This document shows, piece after piece, positions 43,025 through 49,258 of a stretch of 64,000 nucleotides of DNA. The DNA comes from Pseudomonas congelans (lineage in GTDB: Bacteria; Pseudomonadota; Gammaproteobacteria; Pseudomonadales; Pseudomonadaceae), in NCBI RefSeq assembly GCF_900103225.1, contig NZ_FNJH01000003.1, positions 322,471-386,470 of the forward strand, written 5' to 3'. The position numbers were made by a program, and so were the translations under genes. The notes beneath the pieces were generated by a model. That model saw only the letters and a program-made list of their open reading frames with translations, had not been told where the DNA came from and made no database searches. How positions within the stretch are numbered: the first letter of the stretch is position 1; each line of letters begins with the position of its first letter.

Positions 43025-43349
43025 GCTCAAGGTCCTCCGTGACGGGTGTCAGCAAAGGCTAACTGCCGTCTTTGGATGGGGCGAGCGTGTTTTGTTGGCT
43101 GAATGTGACGTCGAACCCTGGCTGGCTTACGGAGTTGTGCAGGTTTGCACTGCAAACGGTTGTTCTGGGCTGAATTTTCTCGCGTGCGCTTCGCTCAAAG
43201 CGGTGTATCATTGCGCCCGTCAGCTCCGCCGGGGCTTGTGGAACACCTCCATGGACATACCCAGTCGTTACTCAATAATGTTTTTCAACAATCATGAATT
43301 AACTGATTGATCTCCCGGCGTGCTCCGCTGCTGGGAGTGGAGTTCGCCT
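43025..43349. other. Intergenic region and mgtE leader
   Basis: No protein gene longer than 19 codons is supported here. A TATCAT box at 43205-43210 could start the mgtE transcript near 43217, leaving a leader of about 130 bases. The leader contains a short frame (43251-43310) and a hairpin beside the ribosome site. Confidence 0.5.
43251..43310 (+). CDS. Possible leader peptide of mgtE
   Basis: 19 codons, ATG to TGA (MDIPSRYSIMFFNNHELTD), ending 39 bases before the mgtE start. There is no clear Shine-Dalgarno sequence, so translation is uncertain. Its position between a promoter-like box and a hairpin (CTCCC 43312-43316 pairing with GGGAG 43333-43337) beside the mgtE ribosome site suggests a regulatory leader. 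Confidence 0.3.
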   Translation: MDIPSRYSIMFFNNHELTD

Positions 43350-44792
43350 ATGACCGAAAGAGAAGTAAAAAAAACGCAGGAAAGCTTGCAGGACCGCCTG
43401 GCTCAGGTTGTCGATCTGCTGCAGCGCCAGCGTATTGTTGAAGACCTGACCCATCGTCAGGAAGGTCAGCATCAGGACCGTGTAGAAAACCTGGTTCACC
43501 GGCAGAATCTCGTCGAGTTGCAACGCAAGCTCGAAGACCTTCACTCTGCCGACGTCGCTTATATCCTCGAAGCCTTGCCCCTGGAAGACCGTCTGACCGT
43601 CTGGCAGCTGGTCAAGGCCGATCGCGACGGCGACATTCTTCTTGAAGTATCCGATTCCGTTCGTGAAACCCTGATCGCCGACATGGACGATCATGAGTTG
43701 CTCGCGGCGGCACGGGACATGGACGCCGACGAACTGGCCGACCTTGCTCCCGAGTTGCCCCGCGACGTCGTTCATGAGCTCATGGAAACACTGGATTCAC
43801 AGCAGCGTGAGCGTGTGCGGTCAGCCCTGTCCTATGACGAGGATCAGGTCGGCGCGCTGATGGACTTCGAGATGGTGACGATCCGTGAGGATGTCAGCCT
43901 TGAAGTTGTACTGCGCTACCTGCGCAGGCTCAAAGAGCTGCCTGGCCACACCGACAAACTGTTCGTGGTCGATTCCGAGGGCGTGCTCAAGGGCGTGCTG
44001 CCGATCAAGCGTCTGCTGGTCAATGATCCGGAGAAGCAGGTTGGCGAAGTCATGGCCAACGATCCGGTCAGCTTTCACCCGGAAGACGATGCCTACGATG
44101 CGGCACAGGCGTTCGAGCGTTACGACCTTATCTCCACGCCGGTCGTGGACAAGAACGGCAAGCTGATCGGTCGTCTGACCATCGATGAAATGGTCGACCT
44201 GATCCGTGAGGAAAGCGAAAGCGAAGTCCTCAACATGGCGGGTCTGCGCGAAGAAGAAGACATCTTCGCATCGGTATGGCGTTCGCTGCGCAACCGCTGG
44301 GCCTGGCTGGCAGTCAACCTGGTAACCGCGTTTCTGGCTTCGCGTGTGATCGGCCTGTTCGAAGGCTCCATCGAGAAGCTGGTGGCACTCGCTGCGCTGA
44401 TGCCTATCGTGGCCGGGATCGGTGGCAACTCCGGTAATCAGACCATCACCATGATCGTCCGCGCGATGGCGCTGGACCAGGTCAATACCGGTAATACAGC
44501 GCGATTGTTGCGCAAGGAGCTGGCTGTCGGCCTGATCAACGGGCTGCTCTGGGGGGGTGTGATCGGCGTGGTCGCTTACATGCTGTATGGCAGCTGGTCG
44601 CTGGGTGTAGTCATGACCGCCGCCATGACGCTCAACCTGCTGCTGGCAGCGCTGATGGGCGTTTCCATTCCCATGGCGCTTGCCCGTTTGGGGCGAGATC
44701 CTGCGATGGGGGCGAGCGTCATGATTACGGCAATGACCGACAGCGGCGGTTTCTTCATCTTCCTTGGACTGGCAACGATCTTTCTGCTCTAA
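43350..44792 (+). CDS. mgtE: Magnesium transporter MgtE
   Basis: 480 aa. Domains in order: N-terminal helical superhelix domain (about 35-145), two CBS domains (about 150-275) and five membrane helices (about 300-480) with PIVAGIGGNSGNQT, the conserved pore region of MgtE. The cytoplasmic domains gate the channel according to internal Mg2+. GGAG precedes the ATG at 43350. In P. aeruginosa MgtE level also affects type III secretion, so its control matters for virulence. Confidence 0.95.
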   Translation: MTEREVKKTQESLQDRLAQVVDLLQRQRIVEDLTHRQEGQHQDRVENLVHRQNLVELQRKLEDLHSADVAYILEALPLEDRLTVWQLVKADRDGDILLEVSDSVRETLIADMDDHELLAAARDMDADELADLAPELPRDVVHELMETLDSQQRERVRSALSYDEDQVGALMDFEMVTIREDVSLEVVLRYLRRLKELPGHTDKLFVVDSEGVLKGVLPIKRLLVNDPEKQVGEVMANDPVSFHPEDDAYDAAQAFERYDLISTPVVDKNGKLIGRLTIDEMVDLIREESESEVLNMAGLREEEDIFASVWRSLRNRWAWLAVNLVTAFLASRVIGLFEGSIEKLVALAALMPIVAGIGGNSGNQTITMIVRAMALDQVNTGNTARLLRKELAVGLINGLLWGGVIGVVAYMLYGSWSLGVVMTAAMTLNLLLAALMGVSIPMALARLGRDPAMGASVMITAMTDSGGFFIFLGLATIFLL

Positions 44793-44821
44793 GTCTTGCG
44801 ACTCTTACAGTCCTTTGAAAT

Positions 44822-44852
44822 AAAAAAACCGCCGTGATCAGGCGGTTTTTTT
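44822..44852 (+). terminator. Terminator after mgtE
   Basis: AAAAAAACCGCC / GGCGGTTTTTTT with a 7-base loop, 29 bases after the mgtE stop. Confidence 0.92.
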
Positions 44853-44936
44853 ATGCTTCGGCCAAGTCTTCATGTCGCTGAGTACTGCAATAAGCCGACG
44901 ACTAATAAAGAAAAAGACTACAAAAAGGCTATAACG

Positions 44937-44962
44937 AAAAAGGCCAGCTTTCGCTGGCCTTT
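44937..44962 (-). terminator. Terminator of amrZ
   Basis: AAAGGCCAGC / GCTGGCCTTT with a TTTC loop; on the minus strand it is followed by a T-run. It lies 18 bases beyond the amrZ stop. Confidence 0.85.
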
Positions 44963-44979
44963 GTCTGTTACGTCAAGTC

Positions 44980-45306
44980 TCAGGACTCTTCGGAAGCGAG
45001 TTCCGTGTCATGAGCAATCAGCGAAACAAGGGCGTTCTGTTGACGATGTGAAAGCTGACGAAAGCGCTGCAGCAGCTCGCGTTCGTGCAAGGACAGCTCA
45101 GGACTATCGAGGCGCAGGCTTGGTTCATCACCAAGAGCACCTTCCTGAATCAGGCTTTGTTCGAGACGAGCGATGATTTCCGAGTTCATGCTGCGGTGAT
45201 GATTCTTGGCTACCTCTTGCACGCGATTACGCATGCCGTCTGGTAGGCGAACGACGAACTTGTCAGCCGTGCGGCTGGAATAAGTAGCCTGTTTCATAGG
45301 GCTCAT
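44980..45306 (-). CDS. amrZ: Ribbon-helix-helix regulator AmrZ (AlgZ)
   Basis: 108 aa. The Arc/MetJ-type domain [18 protein letters not shown]...[17 protein letters not shown] and the tetramerisation region [20 protein letters not shown] are nearly identical to P. aeruginosa AmrZ. It activates or represses alginate, motility, c-di-GMP and exopolysaccharide genes. The ATG at 45306 gives the usual flexible N-terminus; no strong ribosome site is visible. A palindrome TAACCGGTTA lies at 45311-45320, just before the start. It has an AlgU-type promoter. Confidence 0.96.
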   Translation of the reverse strand: MSPMKQATYSSRTADKFVVRLPDGMRNRVQEVAKNHHRSMNSEIIARLEQSLIQEGALGDEPSLRLDSPELSLHERELLQRFRQLSHRQQNALVSLIAHDTELASEES

Positions 45307-45737
45307 ATATTTAACCGGTTAGTTCAGGGGAAGCGGTTCTAGCAAGTGGCCGCAAGATTGTCACAGTCAGACAGTCTTTTTGGCCAAATGTTCAACCGGG
45401 GTTCCAAGGGGCCGACATCATGCCGTATTGCGTCGAATCCTTGGCGTCAATTCTGTGACAAATATTGACTCAGGTAGCGGCGTATTGCCAGCACCAATTA
45501 TCAGAAATGCGAGCGAATTTGCAAAGTCATCGCATTTGTCCCCGGATAAAAGGGCACGCCACCGAGCTTTTTTGCTGTCATGGCCATTTGACTCTGAGTA
45601 TGCGTCTAAATTCAGCGTGAGCGAGGTTAGCCGACAAAGGGTTGGCTGCGGTGCAGGAGGGTTGTTCTGGAGCAGGGGGGGATTTCGGATGCGAGATGGT
45701 CAGGCGACCGGACACATTGCTGCAAGTAGCTTCGCTG
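45307..45737. other. Upstream region of amrZ
   Basis: 431 bases without a supported gene. It holds the AlgU-type promoter of amrZ (45367-45393). The remainder is moderately AT-rich and may contain further regulatory sites; none could be identified with confidence. Confidence 0.6.
45367..45393 (-). promoter_or_regulatory. AlgU (sigma-22)-type promoter of amrZ
   Basis: On the minus strand GAACAT is followed after exactly 16 bases by TCTGA. The AlgU/RpoE consensus is GAACTT-N16/17-TCTGA, so only one base differs. It would start transcription about 55 bases before the amrZ ATG. AlgU control of algZ/amrZ is known in P. aeruginosa. Confidence 0.75.
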
Positions 45738-45923
45738 TCAGCGAAGCACCGGATCGAATTTGAAGCGACGACCGACGAACAGCGCAACCACGAAGAGACT
45801 GGCGAATACACCGGCAGCGATATTTGCAGCGATACTCGTAGCTTGCGCGTTAACGGGAAGCAACAGGTCGGCGACGACGGCCATGATCGCCAGGACCAGA
45901 AATGACAACGCGGATTTTGACAT
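45738..45923 (-). CDS. Small two-helix membrane protein
   Basis: 61 aa with two hydrophobic helices (about 5-24 and 31-50) and a basic C-terminus GRRFKF. It has the size and layout of DUF1328/YtjA membrane proteins, though the match is not firm. A purine-rich AGAGAGAG site precedes the ATG. An inverted repeat GCTTCGCTG/CAGCGAAGC (45729-45747) spans its stop codon. It probably forms an operon with the secreted protein upstream (36 bases). Confidence 0.7.
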   Translation of the reverse strand: MSKSALSFLVLAIMAVVADLLLPVNAQATSIAANIAAGVFASLFVVALFVGRRFKFDPVLR

Positions 45924-45959
45924 GGCTACTCTCTCTTGAAAGGGTCGTTACAGGCGTTA

Positions 45960-46199
45960 TCAGAAAACCCAGCGCTGTTCGGCGCGTGGAAACTGAAGTG
46001 ACTCATCATCGTCATTGGCCAGCATCGCTGCGCTTGCAACGCGTTCAGTCATGATTGCCAGCTTTGGCGCCTGACTGATCTGGTGATGGACAGGAGCAGG
46101 CGTGATGGCCTGAGCGTCCTTGATACCAGAATCCTGGAAATGAAATGCCACCAGAGCCACCAGAGCTGCCGCATTCAACGCTGAGAGAGTCTTGTTCAT
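45960..46199 (-). CDS. Small secreted hypothetical protein
   Basis: 79 aa. The N-terminus MNKTLSALNAAALVALVAFH is a signal or anchor segment; the rest is polar with an acidic patch ANDDDESL. The ATG at 46199 is preferred because it begins the hydrophobic segment; a longer frame to 46268 is not plausible. No domain recognised. It lies just upstream of the small membrane protein on the same strand. Confidence 0.65.
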   Translation of the reverse strand: MNKTLSALNAAALVALVAFHFQDSGIKDAQAITPAPVHHQISQAPKLAIMTERVASAAMLANDDDESLQFPRAEQRWVF

Positions 46200-46516
46200 T
46201 TTCCAGTACCTGTGCCCGACCGTTTGGGATGAGATGTGTTCCACAGATATAGATAATGCAGTCTGCATGCCAATCAGAAATTGATATAAATTCCTTATAA
46301 ATCAATGTCTTAGTAAATGAAAAAAAGTGCTCTACAGTGCGTTTTGCAATGATGGCTTTTTGGGGTGTTGCAAATTGCATGATCGGTTTATCAGGCCATG
46401 TTTCCAGGCGACATCGGCTACAGGGTTGTAGGGCAATGACGACATGACAAAAGCGCCACATGCCGCTAAGATGCACGCCGTCCTCGCTGGCACCGATCGG
46501 TGTGTCGGCATGCAGT
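46200..46516. other. AT-rich intergenic region before tRNA-Arg(CCT)
   Basis: No gene is seen. The stretch 46260-46400 is clearly more AT-rich than its neighbours. A promoter for the tRNA, ATGACA (46444-46449), 17 bases, TAAGAT (46467-46472), lies at its right end. Confidence 0.6.
46444..46472 (+). promoter_or_regulatory. Promoter of tRNA-Arg(CCT)
   Basis: ATGACA and TAAGAT with a 17-base spacer, about 45 bases before the tRNA. Confidence 0.5.
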
Positions 46517-46593
46517 GTCTCAGTAGCTCAATTGGATAGAGCATCCCCCTCCTAAGGGGAAGGTTGCAGGTTCGAACCCCGCCTGGGACACCA
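46517..46593 (+). tRNA. tRNA-Arg (CCT)
   Basis: 77 nt with acceptor GTCTCAG/CTGGGAC, anticodon stem TCCCC/GGGGA, anticodon loop CTCCTAA (CCT), T loop TTCGAAC and encoded CCA. The T stem reads GCAGG/CCCGC, which leaves an A-C mismatch at the third pair; the rest folds normally. Confidence 0.93.
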
Positions 46594-47072
46594 TATAAAT
46601 AAAGCTCTTCAAGCCATTATCCTGATAGCTCGCCTTCTCCGTGACGGCAGGGTGACGCAGCTCTATGCCACCAATCTCGACACTACTACGTCCAACCCGC
46701 TTCCGAAGCCGGTGAGAAAAGCTGTTTAGGTAAGCACGAATCACAAATACTAAATCGCAACCAATAAAGGGCATCCGTAATGGATGCCCTTTTCCATAAG
46801 TCTGAAATAGCCTGCAGACACAGTCTGGTTGTTACCTTTCAGTGGTGCGGATATACAGAGGTCGTCCGCTTCTGGATATCAGCATTTCTGCAACCTGGAA
46901 GGTTTTAGCAATGTGCTGTCGTTGTCTTGGTGGCTCAGTCAATAGAGCAAAAGCTGTCACGAGCCCACCCGCCGCACCGATAGTGGGGGCTAGCGATGCA
47001 GACGAGTTGGGGCAGGGCACTTGCCCAGGTTTTCGAATACCTTGAAAAAGCTTTCGTAGAAACAGGACGAGC
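46594..47072. other. Intergenic region downstream of tRNA-Arg(CCT)
   Basis: About 480 bases without a convincing gene. A terminator lies at 46767-46793. An 80-codon minus-strand frame (46832-47074) starts with TTG inside the esterase terminator, lacks a ribosome site and matches nothing I know. No repeat of the tRNA 3' end was found. Confidence 0.55.
46767..46793 (+). terminator. Intrinsic terminator
   Basis: AAGGGCATCC / GGATGCCCTT stem with GTAAT loop followed by TTCC. It probably ends the tRNA-Arg transcript, though it lies 170 bases downstream. Confidence 0.7.
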
Positions 47073-47104
47073 AAAACCCCGACAGCCGAAAGCTGTCGCG
47101 GTTG
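47073..47104 (-). terminator. Terminator of the esterase gene
   Basis: CGACAGC / GCTGTCG stem extended by CC/GG pairs, followed on the minus strand by a T-run (AAAA at 47073-47076 on the plus strand). It lies 10 bases beyond the esterase stop. Confidence 0.8.
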
Positions 47105-47113
47105 TTCTGCGTT

Positions 47114-48040
47114 TTAGCGGTTTGCGTCGGCCAGGCCAGTCTCAATGAAGCGAACGGAACTCTCCATTGCCTGCTGACCTTCTGGCAGCATGGTGGCGTA
47201 GAAGTGCCAGGCGTGGAACATCGCAGGCCATACTTCCAGGTTGACGCGAACACGGTTATCAGCCAAGTGAGTTGCAAGACGCATCGCGTCACTCAACATC
47301 AACTCGTTTTCGCCGATTTGTACCAAGATGGGGGGAAGACCGGTGACGTCCGCGAACACCGGAGATGCCAGCGGATGATTGGCCAGCGTGTCGCCCAGGA
47401 ATGCTCTGGCGAGGATGTCCAATACAGGCTTGGAGTTCAGAGGATCCAGACCTTCACGGTTACTCATGGAAGCACCGGTGTGTTCAAGGTTCGCCCATGG
47501 CGAGATGGAGGAGCCAACCGCAGGCAATGGCAGCCCTTTCGATTTAGCCGCGACCATGACGCTGACAACCATCGCGCCGCCAGCCGATTCGCCGCAGAAC
47601 GCAATTCTGTTAGCCGGGACTTTCTGCTCAAGCAGCCACTCGTAAGTGCGCAGTGTGTCATCAATAGAGGCTGGGAACTTGTGCTCAGGGGCAAGGCGGT
47701 AGTCCGGCATGTACACACGAGCACCGAGCATTTTCGCGTAGTTGCCGCCGATGCCGTGGTAGCCGTCTGGACGACCTACGATGTAGGCGCCTCCGTGGAT
47801 GTACATCACAACCGCGTCGGTTTTGATCTCGTTCGGAGTGACCAGTGTGCCGGGTACGCCACCCATGTCGACTGCTTCGAATTTAACGCCAGTTGGCGCT
47901 GGATTTTGCGCGAGCATTTTTGCGTAAGAGTCGCGGATGTCGCTCATGTTTGTAGTGGTATCGATTCCCGTAAGAACAGGTACCAGATCGCTAAGGCTGT
48001 TGGCCCAGGTTTGGACGGCTGCTTGGACTTTAGTGTTCAT
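47114..48040 (-). CDS. Alpha/beta hydrolase, HSL-type esterase
   Basis: 308 aa. The oxyanion motif YIHGGAYIVGRP (HGG at 82-84), DYRLAPEHKFPA, the nucleophile elbow GESAGG (Ser152) and a C-terminal His in MFHAWH place it in the hormone-sensitive-lipase family of esterases. GAGGT precedes the ATG. It is divergent from a LysR regulator with a palindrome between them, the common layout for a regulator and its target. The substrate is not known. Confidence 0.9.
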   Translation of the reverse strand: MNTKVQAAVQTWANSLSDLVPVLTGIDTTTNMSDIRDSYAKMLAQNPAPTGVKFEAVDMGGVPGTLVTPNEIKTDAVVMYIHGGAYIVGRPDGYHGIGGNYAKMLGARVYMPDYRLAPEHKFPASIDDTLRTYEWLLEQKVPANRIAFCGESAGGAMVVSVMVAAKSKGLPLPAVGSSISPWANLEHTGASMSNREGLDPLNSKPVLDILARAFLGDTLANHPLASPVFADVTGLPPILVQIGENELMLSDAMRLATHLADNRVRVNLEVWPAMFHAWHFYATMLPEGQQAMESSVRFIETGLADANR

Positions 48041-48082
48041 AATGACCTCAATTGATCGTTCGGAGTTGGTTAGCTAATTGAG

Positions 48083-48098
48083 ATACTATGCTTAGTAT
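48083..48098. promoter_or_regulatory. Palindrome between esterase and LysR genes
   Basis: ATACTA-TGCT-TAGTAT is a perfect 6-bp-arm dyad, 43 bases from the esterase start and 64 from the LysR start. LysR proteins bind such AT-rich dyads (T-N11-A type). A second dyad GGGAA-TAGGG-TTCCC follows at 48101-48115. Confidence 0.5.
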
Positions 48099-48161
48099 TG
48101 GGGAATAGGGTTCCCTATAACAGGTGCTAAGCCGCCCGAACGTTGAGACCACTGATGCCGT

Positions 48162-49130
48162 ATGGAACTCCATAACCTGAATGACATTGCAGCATTCGTA
48201 AGCTCGGTAAACGCAGGAAGCTTCACTGCGGCGGCCAAGCAGCTGGGGTTGACTCGCTCGGCGGTGGGGAAATCGATAGTGAGACTGGAGGCTCGATTGC
48301 AGGTACGTCTGCTCAATCGCACAACTCGCAGTTTGAGCATGACTGACGAAGGCCAGATTCTTTATGAGCGCTGCGTGGGCGTTCTTCAGGATCTGGACGA
48401 TGTAGAGGACGCGCTGGCATTTCGTCGTTCGACACCCAGTGGACGATTGCGGATAAGCTTGCCGGTTGCGTTGGGCAGACTTCATGTTCTTCAGCACATT
48501 GAGTGCTGCCTGAACGATTGGCCCTCTTTGAGCGTGGATATCACTTTTTCCGACAGGCTGGTCGACCTGATTGATGAGGGGTTTGACTTGGCCATGCGCA
48601 TCGGGCCTCCCAAGGAAGATTCTCGGTTGCTCACGCGTACGGTGGCCTATCAACAAATGATTACCTGCGCTTCACCCAAGTATCTGGCTGAGCATGACGA
48701 GCCCAAAACGCCTGAGGATTTATCCGAGCACCAGTGTCTGCATTTTGTGAGCGGTGGGAGATTGCTTCCTTGGAATTTTCGCGTGAACGGTAGCTCTGTG
48801 CCCGTTACTCATGGTGGAAGGTTACAGATGGACAGTGCTGAGTCATTGCACCAGTCAGCTATCGCTGGCCTGGGTATCGCGACTCTTCCTTCCTACGTGG
48901 TGAACGACGATTTGAGGAGCGGCAAGCTCGTGCAATTGCTCGTTGGGTATGCAGAGGCGGCAGAGCCTATTCGGGTGATCTACCCTAGCAAGCGCCACCT
49001 CTCTCCAAAAATTCGACTCTTCATCGATAAGCTTGTGGAGGCTTGGTCACCTCGCCCGCCATGGGAACAGCAGCCAGTAAAAGGCACTACATCTAGGGCG
49101 AAAAATCCCAACGGCATGAAATTTTCGTGA
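48162..49130 (+). CDS. LysR-family transcriptional regulator
   Basis: 322 aa. The N-terminal winged HTH (LNDIAAFVSSVNAGSFTAAAKQLGLTRSAVGKSIVRLEARL) resembles the AaeR/DmlR-type LysR group; the effector domain follows (GRLRISLPVALGRLHVLQHI). It probably controls the divergent esterase gene. Codon use of this gene and the esterase is less GC-biased than that of the core genes nearby, in keeping with an accessory origin. Confidence 0.92.
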   Translation: MELHNLNDIAAFVSSVNAGSFTAAAKQLGLTRSAVGKSIVRLEARLQVRLLNRTTRSLSMTDEGQILYERCVGVLQDLDDVEDALAFRRSTPSGRLRISLPVALGRLHVLQHIECCLNDWPSLSVDITFSDRLVDLIDEGFDLAMRIGPPKEDSRLLTRTVAYQQMITCASPKYLAEHDEPKTPEDLSEHQCLHFVSGGRLLPWNFRVNGSSVPVTHGGRLQMDSAESLHQSAIAGLGIATLPSYVVNDDLRSGKLVQLLVGYAEAAEPIRVIYPSKRHLSPKIRLFIDKLVEAWSPRPPWEQQPVKGTTSRAKNPNGMKFS

Positions 49131-49156
49131 CAGCAGAGTGGCAGTAAGGGCAACTG

Positions 49157-49195
49157 AAAAAGCCCCAATCAGGCCGAGCCTGACGGGTGCTTTTT
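49157..49195 (+). terminator. Terminator after the LysR gene
   Basis: AAAAAGC...GCTTTTT flanks an inner stem TCAGGC / GCCTGA. It is symmetrical, so it could also act for the convergent channel gene ending at 49259. Confidence 0.8.
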
Positions 49196-49258
49196 GTATT
49201 GCCTGTGAAAGAATAAGGCAGGCCCCAGAACCTCCCACCCCTGCGCTCCACTCCCGCC

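Noticed and set aside
43025..43349. Known Mg2+ riboswitch (M-box) before mgtE
   Set aside because: None of the conserved M-box segments could be found in the leader.
45380..45763. 127-codon plus-strand frame upstream of amrZ
   Set aside because: Overlaps the AlgU-type promoter and the end of the small membrane protein gene; composition not protein-like.
46832..47074. 80-codon minus-strand frame after tRNA-Arg(CCT)
   Set aside because: Starts with TTG within the esterase terminator, no ribosome site, no similarity that I recognise.
46517..47113. Genomic-island attachment site at tRNA-Arg(CCT)
   Set aside because: No direct repeat of the tRNA 3' end and no integrase were found within the window.
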